In this document: in pieces, positions 1 through 5,916 of the stretch
How the letters are laid out: every line of letters begins with the position of its first letter
Numbering within the stretch: the first letter of the stretch is position 1
Assembly: GCA_023431245.1 (NCBI GenBank)
Contig: JAEYXO010000065.1
Location: 1-6,439 of the forward strand
DNA length: 6,439 bases
Source: Pseudomonadota bacterium
GTDB lineage: Bacteria > Pseudomonadota > Gammaproteobacteria > Burkholderiales > SG8-41
Reading direction: 5' to 3'
The notes under the pieces: model-generated
Told to the model about the DNA's origin: nothing
What the model saw: only the letters and a program-made list of their open reading frames with translations
The model's database searches: none
Translations under genes and position numbers: made by a program

Positions 1-144
1 AAAGTCATCGTCATGATGAGCATCGGCGGCCCGCTGCTGCTGATGTTCGTGTTCATGAAACTGGTCTACATCTCGCTGCCGCTGGGCAGCGGCCCCTTCG
101 CGCAGTTCAGCATCCTGCTGATGGGCATCATGGGCATCCGCTGA
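1..144 (+). CDS. tctB: TctB, small membrane subunit of a tripartite tricarboxylate transporter (C-terminal part)
   Basis: Frame 1 is open from the first base to a TGA at 142-144, giving the last 47 residues of a hydrophobic protein. What is visible is a membrane segment rich in Met, Leu, Val and Phe (about residues 2-26 of the fragment). It is followed by a short loop with the LPLGSGPF element and a second hydrophobic stretch. TctB proteins are small, with about four membrane helices, and commonly end in a helix bearing an LP-x-G element. TctB pairs with TctA to form the membrane part of a secondary transporter fed by the periplasmic binding protein TctC. The identification rests mainly on position: the fragment ends one base before the tctA start, the usual tctC-tctB-tctA order. 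The N-terminal part and any tctC lie upstream of the window. Confidence 0.75.
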   Translation, partial: KVIVMMSIGGPLLLMFVFMKLVYISLPLGSGPFAQFSILLMGIMGIR

Positions 145-1644
145 ATGGACAACACCCTCGTACTGCTGGCGCAGGGTTTCGCGCAGGTCATGCAGCCGGT
201 GAACCTGCTGTTCCTGGTCCTCGGCATCGTGCTGGGCCTGCTGGTCGCGGTGCTGCCGGGACTGACGCTGGTGATGGGCGTGGTGCTGGCACTGCCCTTC
301 ACCTACAGCATGTCGGTGACGCCGGCCATCATCCTGCTGACGGCGATGTACGTCTCCGGCACCTATGCCGGCGCCTGGACCTCCATCCTGTTCCGCGTGC
401 CCGGAGAACCCATCGACGTGCCGCTGCTGTGGGACGGTTACCCGATGGCGCGCAGGGGCGAGGCGGCACAGGCCCTGGGCTGGACCCTGATCGCCGCCTT
501 CTTCGGCGGCATGGTCGCCGCGACAACGATGGTGCTTCTGTCGCAGCCGGTCGCGAAGATCGCCCTGACCTTCTCGTCCCCGGAATATTTCGCGATCATT
601 TTCTTCGGCCTGGCCAGCGTCGTTTCGCTGGGCGGCGGCTCGCTTGCCAATGCGCTGATCAGCCTCTTCGCCGGCATCCTGCTCGCGACCGTCGGCGTCG
701 ACGACACCTATGGCGCCCACCGATTCACCTTCAACGTGCCGATACTTGCCGACGGCATTGATTACCTGGTGGTCATGGTCGGCGCCTACGGCCTCGGCGA
801 GGTGTTCATGCGCATGGAACAGGGCTTCCGCTCGCCGCAGCTCGACAAGGCCGGCGACATCCGCACCCGGCTGCCGCGCCTTAGGGAAGCGCTGGCGATG
901 AAAGCCACGTTCATCCGCGGCGGGCTCTCCGGCATCTTCATCGGCATCGTGCCCGGCGCCGGCGCCACCGTGGCCTCCTTCCTCTCCTACGGCATCGAGG
1001 CGCAGTACGGCAAACGCGGCACCAGGATGGGCACCGGCATCCCCGAGGGCATCGTTGCGCCCCAGGTCGCCGCCACCGCCTCCGTCGGCGGCGCCATCAT
1101 TCCGCTGGTGACCATGGGCATCCCCGGCAGCGGCGCCACCGCGATCATCCTCGGCGCCTTCCTGCTGCACGGCCTGCAGCCCGGGCCGCAGGTATTCCAG
1201 ACCTCCAGCCACATCATCTATGCCATGTTCGCCTCGGTATTCGTCGGCATCGTCGTGATGTGCGTGATCGGCTATTTCGCGACCAAATACATGGTCAAGG
1301 TGCTCGACCTGCCCGAAGTCATCGTCTCCGCCTATGTCGTGATCTGCTGCCTGCTCGGCGCCTTCGCCGCACGCAACAGCCTGACCGACGTCTGGCTGAT
1401 GGTGATCTTCGGCATCATCGGCTACCTGTTCGAACGCTTCCGCTTCCCGGTGACGCCGATGGTGCTCGGCGTGATCCTGGGCCCGCTCGCCGAGACCAAT
1501 TTCATGACCACGATGATCAGCTTCGAGAACGACTGGACGGTGTTCTTCACCCGCCCGGTCGCGAGCGTGATCATGTGCATCGCTATAATCACCCTGATCT
1601 ATCCGCTGTTCCGCTACCTGCGCCAGCAGCACAAACCGCAATAG
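145..1644 (+). CDS. tctA: TctA, large permease subunit of a tripartite tricarboxylate transporter
   Basis: This 499-residue integral membrane protein has the usual length for TctA (about 500). It is the main permease of a TTT transporter, which takes up carboxylates or related organic acids delivered by TctC, driven by an ion gradient. Family landmarks in order are LPGL at residues 37-40, the first glycine-rich loop GTYAGAWTSILFRVPGEP at 72-89, VPGAGA at 269-274, and the PEG...AP segment at 300-306. These are followed by a second-repeat IPGSGATA at 326-333 and HGLQPGP shortly after. The two IPG/VPG-type loops mark the internal duplication of the family. The start ATG directly abuts the tctB stop, so translation is probably coupled. 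Two landmarks deviate from the common form: FRVPGEP where NIPGTP is usual, and QVAATA where EAANNA is usual. This may reflect a different substrate. Substrate is inferred only from the neighbours, possibly sulfoacetate. Confidence 0.93.
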   Translation: MDNTLVLLAQGFAQVMQPVNLLFLVLGIVLGLLVAVLPGLTLVMGVVLALPFTYSMSVTPAIILLTAMYVSGTYAGAWTSILFRVPGEPIDVPLLWDGYPMARRGEAAQALGWTLIAAFFGGMVAATTMVLLSQPVAKIALTFSSPEYFAIIFFGLASVVSLGGGSLANALISLFAGILLATVGVDDTYGAHRFTFNVPILADGIDYLVVMVGAYGLGEVFMRMEQGFRSPQLDKAGDIRTRLPRLREALAMKATFIRGGLSGIFIGIVPGAGATVASFLSYGIEAQYGKRGTRMGTGIPEGIVAPQVAATASVGGAIIPLVTMGIPGSGATAIILGAFLLHGLQPGPQVFQTSSHIIYAMFASVFVGIVVMCVIGYFATKYMVKVLDLPEVIVSAYVVICCLLGAFAARNSLTDVWLMVIFGIIGYLFERFRFPVTPMVLGVILGPLAETNFMTTMISFENDWTVFFTRPVASVIMCIAIITLIYPLFRYLRQQHKPQ

Positions 1645-1647
1645 TCC

Positions 1648-1652
1648 GGAGA
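1648..1652 (+). promoter_or_regulatory. Ribosome binding site of the aldehyde dehydrogenase gene
   Basis: GGAGA lies six bases upstream of the ATG at 1659. It decides this start: the reading frame stays open much further upstream (to 1260) but that part runs through tctA in another frame and encodes an arginine-rich shadow. The site sits in the 14-base gap after the tctA stop. Confidence 0.8.
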
Positions 1653-1658
1653 ATCCGC

Positions 1659-3083
1659 ATGTCCGCCGTCGTTTCACCCGCCGCCTCGCCCGCCGCTGAA
1701 GCCGTCGCCGCACTGGTCGCCCGCGCACGCAAGGCACAGGCCGCCATCACCCGGTATACACAGGCGCAACTCGATGAACTGGCCACTGCCGCCGGCTGGG
1801 CCATCATGGAACCTTCGCGCAACCGCATGCTGGCCGAGATCGCCGTGCGCGACACCGGGCTCGGCACGGTCGAAGACAAGATCAACAAGAACCACCGCAA
1901 GACGCTGGGCCTGATGCGCGACCTGCAAGGCGCTGTTTCCACCGGCGTGCTGCGGGAACTGCCGGAACTGGGCATCACCGAAATCGCGCGCCCCGTCGGT
2001 GTTGTCGCGGCGGTCGTGCCCTCGACCAACCCCGGCGCGACACCCGCCAACAACATCATCAACTCGCTCAAGTGCGGCAACGCGGTGATCCTGTCGCCCT
2101 CGCCCAAGGGTTACTCGACCGCGGCAAAACTCCTCGAATTCATCCACGCCGAGTTCGCGCGCATCGGCGCTCCGGCGGATCTGGTGCAGACGCTGCCGCA
2201 TCCGGTGACCAAGGAGCTCTCGCAGGAACTGATGAAGCAGTGCGACCTCGTCGTCGTCACCGGCTCCCAGGCCAACGTCCGCGCCGGCTACTCCAGCGGC
2301 ACGCCGGCGCTGGGTGTCGGCGCCGGCAACGTCGCGGTGATCGTTGACGACTCCGCCGATCTCGACGACGCCGCGCAGAAGATCATGCGCTCGAAGATTT
2401 TCGACAACGCCACCAGCTGCTCGTCCGAAAACAGCGTGATCATCCACGCCGCGGTCTACGACCGCATGCTCGCCGCACTGGCAAAGGCCGGTGGCGTACT
2501 GCTCGGCAGCGAAGAAAAAACGACGCTGCAGGCCGCGATGTTCCCCGGCGGCAAGCTCTCGCCCGCGGTCACCGCGCAGTCGGTCAAACGCATCTGCGAG
2601 GTCGCCGGCCTCACGCGCCCCGAAGTGACCGCCTCGAAATGCCTGATGGTCGAGGAGTCCGGCTTCGGCAAGTCCGCGCCCTTTTCCGGCGAAAAACTCT
2701 CGCCGGTGATGGCGATCTACAGGGCGCGCGACTTCGACCACGCCTTCGACATCCTGAAGGCCATCTATGCCTACCAGGGCAACGGCCATTCCTGCGGCAT
2801 CCACACCAAAAACAACGAACATATTCAAAGACTCGGAATGGAGATGACGGTCTGCCGCGTGATCGTCAACCAGGCCCACGCGATCGCCAACGGCGGCAAC
2901 TTCGACAACGGGCTGCCGTTCTCGCTGACCATGGGCTGCGGCACCTGGGGTGGCAACAGCTTTTCCGAGAACCTCAACTACCGGCATTTCATGAACACCA
3001 CGCGCATCGTGCGCACGATCCCGCCGCGCGAGCCTTCGGTGGACGAAATCTTCGGTGATTACCGGAAAAAACACGGCATCTAG
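1659..3083 (+). CDS. sauS: Acylating (CoA-dependent) aldehyde dehydrogenase, probable sulfoacetaldehyde dehydrogenase SauS
   Basis: The protein has 474 residues, normal for stand-alone acylating aldehyde dehydrogenases of the EutE/AdhE-N-terminal/SauS group. These cytoplasmic enzymes interconvert an acyl-CoA and an aldehyde with NAD(P)(H). Visible motifs are PSTNPG at 121-126, the segment CGNAVILSPSPKG at 139-151 (nucleotide-binding part), and GVGAGN at 219-224. The catalytic cysteine is Cys254 in FDNATSCSSEN, matching the FDN...C.SE pattern of AdhE. The C-terminal third carries FDNGLPFSLTMGCGTWGGNS and an ending of the form RTIPPREPSVDEIFGDY, which I recall from proteins annotated as SauS in betaproteobacteria. 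The gene follows tctA by 14 bases with a good Shine-Dalgarno sequence. It precedes an AMP-forming acyl-CoA ligase, the partner expected for SauS: ligase makes sulfoacetyl-CoA, SauS reduces it to sulfoacetaldehyde. Acylating dehydrogenase is near certain. The sulfoacetaldehyde substrate is inferred from similarity by memory and context. Another short acyl-CoA remains possible. Confidence 0.9.
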   Translation: MSAVVSPAASPAAEAVAALVARARKAQAAITRYTQAQLDELATAAGWAIMEPSRNRMLAEIAVRDTGLGTVEDKINKNHRKTLGLMRDLQGAVSTGVLRELPELGITEIARPVGVVAAVVPSTNPGATPANNIINSLKCGNAVILSPSPKGYSTAAKLLEFIHAEFARIGAPADLVQTLPHPVTKELSQELMKQCDLVVVTGSQANVRAGYSSGTPALGVGAGNVAVIVDDSADLDDAAQKIMRSKIFDNATSCSSENSVIIHAAVYDRMLAALAKAGGVLLGSEEKTTLQAAMFPGGKLSPAVTAQSVKRICEVAGLTRPEVTASKCLMVEESGFGKSAPFSGEKLSPVMAIYRARDFDHAFDILKAIYAYQGNGHSCGIHTKNNEHIQRLGMEMTVCRVIVNQAHAIANGGNFDNGLPFSLTMGCGTWGGNSFSENLNYRHFMNTTRIVRTIPPREPSVDEIFGDYRKKHGI

Positions 3084-3102
3084 CGGCCCTGCAGTCCGGC
3101 TT

Positions 3103-3137
3103 TTCACCCGTCACGATTCACCATTTACCGCTCACCG
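3103..3137 (+). repeat. Degenerate heptanucleotide tandem repeat with a TCAC core
   Basis: Five consecutive 7-mers can be read in register: TTCACCC, GTCACGA, TTCACCA, TTTACCG, CTCACCG. Four of the five carry TCAC at positions 2-5, and the fourth has TTAC. The array occupies more than half of the 60-base gap between the dehydrogenase and ligase genes. It ends six bases before the ligase ATG. Heptamer repeats with this look occur between genes in some betaproteobacteria and cyanobacteria. Their role is not established. Confidence 0.6.
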
Positions 3138-3143
3138 CTTTTG

Positions 3144-4652
3144 ATGCGCACCATCCGCCACATCGTTGACACCCGCGCCGCGCAGCAACCCGGCGCCGCC
3201 TGGCTGATCGCGCCGGAGACCGGCGCCAGCATGACCTATGCGCATTTGCAGCGCGACTCGAAGGACCTGACCCGCTTCCTCCTCGGCAAGGGACTGCAGA
3301 AGGGCGACAAGGTCGCGCTGATGCTGCACAACGGTTACCAGACCGCGCGCCTGCTGATCGGCGTGATGTACGGCGGCTTCATGGTCGCACCGCTGAACCT
3401 GCTGGCCCAGCCCTCGCAGCTCGCCTACGTGCTGGAACACTCCGACACCCGGCTCGTGTTCACCAGCGAAGAATTCGCCGCACGCCTGAAAACGGCGCTT
3501 GCCGGCATCCCGCGCGACATTGCCGTCATCGCCATCGACCCCGACGCGACGGAAATCCTTGGCCGCGACGCACTGCCCGACACCACGCTGCCCGACGTTG
3601 CGGAAGCCGACGACGCGCTGCTGATGTACACCTCCGGCACCACCGGCAAGCCGAAAGGCTGCGTGCTATCCAACCGCAGCGTCTGCGCCGGCGGCGAATA
3701 CACCAGCGCCGCGCACGAACTCACCGCGAGGGACCGCGTGCTCTGCGCGATGCCGCTGTACCACATCAACGGCCAGATCGTTACCACCGTCGCGCCGCTG
3801 GTGCACGGTGGCAGCGTGGTGATGCCGCACCGCTTCAGCGTCAGCGGCTACTGGGAACTCGTCGCAAAATACCAGTGCACCTGGATCAATGTCGTGCCGA
3901 CGATCATTGCCTACCTGATGAATGCGCCGACACCGAAGGACAAGGGCCTCGACGTCTCGCGCGTCAAGTTCTGCCGCTCGGCCTCGGCGCCGCTGCCCCC
4001 CGAACTGCACCGCGCCTTCGAGGACAAATTCGGCATCGGCATCATCGAAACCTTCGGCATGACCGAAACCAACGCCCCCTGCTTCACCAATCCCTACGAC
4101 CCGAAAAAACGCAAGATCGGCAGCCCGGGCACCGCTTACGGCAACGAAGCGAAAGTCATCGACCCGGCCACCGGCAGGGAGCAGCCGCGCGACACACCCG
4201 GCGAACTGATGGTGCGCGGCGACAACGTGATGACCGGCTACTACAAGGACCCGGAGAACACCGCGAAGACGCTGGAGCCCGACGGCTGGATGCACACCGG
4301 CGACCTGGGTTACATGGACGAAGACGGCTTCGTCTTCGTCACCGGCCGCATCAAGGAACTGATCATCAAGGGCGGCGAGAACATCGCGCCGCGCGAAATC
4401 GACGAAGCCCTGCTCAAGCACCCCGCCGTGCTCGAAGCGGCGGCAGTCGGCATTCCCGACCCCAACTACGGCCAGGAAATCATGGCCTGCGTGATCCTCA
4501 AACCCGGCGCCGAATGCACGGCCGAAACGCTGGCGGCTTTCTCGGCGCAGGAACTCGGCAAGTACAAGACGCCGAAAATCATCAAGTTCGTGGATGAACT
4601 GCCGAAGGGCCCTTCGGGCAAGGTGCAGCGGCTGAAACTGCTGGAGCCCTGA
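3144..4652 (+). CDS. sauT: AMP-forming acyl-CoA ligase, probable sulfoacetate-CoA ligase SauT
   Basis: This 502-residue protein belongs to the ANL superfamily of adenylate-forming enzymes. It activates a carboxylic acid with ATP to an acyl-adenylate and transfers it to CoA in the cytoplasm. All core motifs are intact: the P-loop YTSGTTGKPKG at 162-172, GMTET at 305-309, DGWMHTGD at 380-387 (ribose-binding Asp387), and GRIKELIIKGGEN at 401-413 with the hinge region. PKGPSGK near the end places the catalytic Lys at 493. The segment PLYHINGQ follows the P-loop by about 35 residues. The start is taken as ATG 3144; a TTG lies directly before it at 3141, and neither has a clear Shine-Dalgarno sequence. 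The gene follows a SauS-like dehydrogenase and a TTT transporter. Together these suggest a pathway from sulfoacetate to sulfoacetyl-CoA to sulfoacetaldehyde. Ligase activity is very likely. The substrate is inferred from context and could be another short organic acid. Confidence 0.92.
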   Translation: MRTIRHIVDTRAAQQPGAAWLIAPETGASMTYAHLQRDSKDLTRFLLGKGLQKGDKVALMLHNGYQTARLLIGVMYGGFMVAPLNLLAQPSQLAYVLEHSDTRLVFTSEEFAARLKTALAGIPRDIAVIAIDPDATEILGRDALPDTTLPDVAEADDALLMYTSGTTGKPKGCVLSNRSVCAGGEYTSAAHELTARDRVLCAMPLYHINGQIVTTVAPLVHGGSVVMPHRFSVSGYWELVAKYQCTWINVVPTIIAYLMNAPTPKDKGLDVSRVKFCRSASAPLPPELHRAFEDKFGIGIIETFGMTETNAPCFTNPYDPKKRKIGSPGTAYGNEAKVIDPATGREQPRDTPGELMVRGDNVMTGYYKDPENTAKTLEPDGWMHTGDLGYMDEDGFVFVTGRIKELIIKGGENIAPREIDEALLKHPAVLEAAAVGIPDPNYGQEIMACVILKPGAECTAETLAAFSAQELGKYKTPKIIKFVDELPKGPSGKVQRLKLLEP

Positions 4653-4780
4653 AAACGGAAGCCAGCGCCCCATGCGGCATATTTCATAAGTATTTGTTTT
4701 TATTGTTGTTTTTATCATTTTACCTCTGAAATACCCTTCCCGGTGTTGACGAATATATCAATTACGGTCATTATATATTA
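4653..4780. other. AT-rich intergenic region between the catabolic operon and the HTH/nucleotidyltransferase pair
   Basis: The 100 bases 4681-4780 contain 73 A or T, against roughly one third in the flanking genes. The first half (about 4691-4720) is strongly T-rich on the + strand and could serve as a U-tract. I find no convincing GC-rich stem directly before it, only three- to four-base pairings. The second half holds the promoter elements listed separately. The composition step marks a boundary between two unrelated gene blocks. Confidence 0.8.
4746..4774 (+). promoter_or_regulatory. Candidate sigma-70 promoter for the HTH/nucleotidyltransferase pair
   Basis: TTGACG at 4746-4751 matches the -35 consensus at five of six positions. 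CATTAT at 4769-4774 matches the -10 consensus at four of six, with a 17-base spacer. Initiation about seven bases after the -10 box would fall at or next to the A of the ATG at 4781. No Shine-Dalgarno sequence precedes that ATG (the bases before it are nearly all A and T), so the transcript is probably leaderless. Other AT-rich hexamers nearby, such as TATATA at 4772-4777, could act as the -10 box but with a 20-base spacer. Confidence 0.5.
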
Positions 4781-4784
4781 ATGA
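4768..4784. promoter_or_regulatory. Palindromic candidate operator over the -10 box and start codon
   Basis: TCATTA (4768-4773) and TAATGA (4779-4784) are perfect inverted repeats separated by five bases, TATAT. The palindrome covers the candidate -10 box, the expected transcription start and the ATG. A repressor bound here would block transcription. The obvious candidate is the HTH protein encoded immediately downstream, acting on its own promoter. The AT-rich setting makes chance palindromes easier, so confidence is moderate. Confidence 0.45.
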
Positions 4785-5317
4785 ATAACTCAACACTGGT
4801 CCAACCCGAAACCCGGCCCGGCCAGCTGCTCGACAGCATGCGGGACGCCGCAACGAGGAAGTTCGGCAGCTTCGGCGGTTGGGCGCGCGCCGCCGGCCTG
4901 CCCAAGGAAACGCTGTCGCGGCTCAAGTCACAGTCCTCCTGCGACCTGCGCACGCTGGTCGCGCTCGCTGCCGCCGCCGGCTTCGTCATCCAGGTGGCCC
5001 CTGCTGGCCAAGCTGGCACCGCGGCGTTTCCGCAGACGCTGACACGCGAACTGGAAACCCGACTGCTGGACCTCGTCGCATCCGGCAACATGGACACCGC
5101 GCAGTGGCGACAACAGGGTTCGCCATTTTTCATGGGCGGGCTCGCGGTGCTGCTTGCCGGCGCACGCGGCTTCGAACGCGAGCGCTACCTGCAGCTTGCC
5201 GAATCGCTGCATCCGGGGATCTCCACGCCCGAGGCATTCGGTCAATGGCTGAAGGCCACGCCGCTGCGCGCAGCACGCTTCCTGCCGATGGCGCGCAAGC
5301 GCAGGGGGCTCACCTGA
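4781..5317 (+). CDS. Helix-turn-helix protein, candidate antitoxin/autorepressor paired with a nucleotidyltransferase
   Basis: The protein has 178 residues. Residues about 28-70 form an Xre/Cro-like helix-turn-helix: FGSFGGWARAAGLPKETLSRLK (28-49) gives the scaffold and recognition helices, and DLRTLVALAAAAGF (55-68) the following helix, typical of phage-repressor-like domains. The rest is a helical C-terminal region (about 83-178) that I do not recognise. It has a basic end, ARKRR at residues 171-175, and may contact the downstream protein. No membrane segment or signal peptide is visible. The ATG at 4781 is the only sensible start. It lacks a ribosome binding site but sits where transcription should begin. 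The stop TGA (5315-5317) overlaps the start of the nucleotidyltransferase gene. This order and coupling, with DNA-binding protein first and enzyme second, are those of toxin-antitoxin operons, and the promoter palindrome fits autoregulation. The antitoxin role is an inference. Confidence 0.8.
   Translation: MNNSTLVQPETRPGQLLDSMRDAATRKFGSFGGWARAAGLPKETLSRLKSQSSCDLRTLVALAAAAGFVIQVAPAGQAGTAAFPQTLTRELETRLLDLVASGNMDTAQWRQQGSPFFMGGLAVLLAGARGFERERYLQLAESLHPGISTPEAFGQWLKATPLRAARFLPMARKRRGLT
5303..5308 (+). promoter_or_regulatory. Strong ribosome binding site ahead of a CTG start
   Basis: AGGGGG lies inside the 3' end of the HTH gene, five bases before CTG at 5314. The next in-frame alternatives, GTG 5362 and ATG 5422, have no comparable site. 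ATG 5422 would also remove the helix ahead of the conserved glycine pair. This site therefore favours initiation at the CTG. Confidence 0.5.
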
Positions 5318-5916
5318 TCCGCCTCGAATCCAGCACGGGTTACGGCACCGCACTGATCGAAGTGCTGAAACGCATCGAGTCCGAATTCCGAAATTATGAC
5401 AAAAAAGCGCTTCCAATCCGCATGGTCATCGCGGGCGGCGCCGCATTGTTCCTGCACACCGGAGAACGCGTAACCGAGGATGTCGACGCGACATTTTCGC
5501 GCCGCGTACTGCTCAATGACATCGAAGTGGCCTACCGCGACCCTGACGGCCGCGCCGCAATCATTTATCTCGACCGCAATTACAACGACACGCTGGGCCT
5601 GCTGCACGAAGACGCCGACGACGATGCGGAACGTGTCGAACTCAATGAAATCGACCGCAAGGTGCTCGACGTGCGTGTGCTGACGCCCATCGACCTTGCT
5701 GTGTCCAAACTCGGGCGTTTCTCGGATCAGGACCGGGAAGACATCCTGCTGCTTGCAGAACGCGGACTGATTGATGCAAAAAATCTGCGCAAGCGGGCCG
5801 GAGAAGCCCTGAAAGCCTATGTCGGCAACCTGGAATCAACCCAAAACACAATCGATATTGCATGCAGGCTGCTCGAAAACCAGGCCAGCCGCAGAAAACC
5901 GTCCGGCAGCCGCTGA
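5314..5916 (+). CDS. Nucleotidyltransferase-fold protein, DUF6036/AbiEii-like, candidate toxin of the pair
   Basis: Read from CTG 5314 the protein has 200 residues. MVIAGGAALFLHTGERVTEDVD (residues 37-58) shows the nucleotidyltransferase signature: a Gly-Gly pair at 41-42 followed by Asp56-x-Asp58, the expected metal-binding acids. Further on, TPIDLAVSKLGR carries Lys132, followed by FSDQDREDI with Asp138, Asp140 and Asp143. This K...RD..DI pattern is shared by DUF6036 and AbiEii/MenT-type proteins, some of which are toxins that modify tRNA by adding nucleotides. No membrane segment is visible. The start is uncertain: CTG overlaps the upstream stop (CTGA) and has a strong Shine-Dalgarno sequence. 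GTG 5362 would give 184 residues, and ATG 5245 would overlap the upstream gene by 73 bases. The catalytic core is unaffected by the choice. The gene looks less GC-rich than the operon before it. Fold assignment is good; toxin activity and target are inference. Confidence 0.82.
   Translation: MIRLESSTGYGTALIEVLKRIESEFRNYDKKALPIRMVIAGGAALFLHTGERVTEDVDATFSRRVLLNDIEVAYRDPDGRAAIIYLDRNYNDTLGLLHEDADDDAERVELNEIDRKVLDVRVLTPIDLAVSKLGRFSDQDREDILLLAERGLIDAKNLRKRAGEALKAYVGNLESTQNTIDIACRLLENQASRRKPSGSR

Noticed and set aside
1260..1658. Upstream extension of the dehydrogenase frame
   Set aside because: It overlaps the 3' part of tctA in another frame, its translation is arginine- and proline-rich without family similarity, and a good ribosome binding site fixes the start at 1659.
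3083..3104. Terminator after the dehydrogenase gene (GC-rich stretch followed by TTTT)
   Set aside because: Only three-base pairings can be formed, for example CGG with CCG, so there is no credible stem.
1674..3107. Long open frame (477 residues) antisense to the dehydrogenase gene
   Set aside because: It mirrors codons of a strongly motif-supported gene, a frequent effect of high GC at third positions. The translation shows no recognisable domain.
3666..4718. Open frame of 350 residues antisense to the ligase gene
   Set aside because: Low-complexity Ala/Arg/Val/Asp composition with no family features, opposite a gene with every ANL motif intact.
4690..4734. Inverted repeat GTATTT (4690-4695) and AAATAC (4729-4734) as a terminator of the catabolic operon
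   Set aside because: Six AT-rich pairs separated by 33 bases would be unstable, and chance pairing is likely in this composition.
4879..5313. N-terminal extension of the nucleotidyltransferase frame into the HTH gene
   Set aside because: The extra 145 residues are Arg/Ala-rich frame-shadow sequence, and the overlap would cover most of the HTH gene.
5245..5313. ATG 5245 as nucleotidyltransferase start
   Set aside because: It would need a 73-base overlap, adds frame-shadow sequence of the HTH gene, and is less well placed than the CTG with its Shine-Dalgarno sequence. Not fully excluded.
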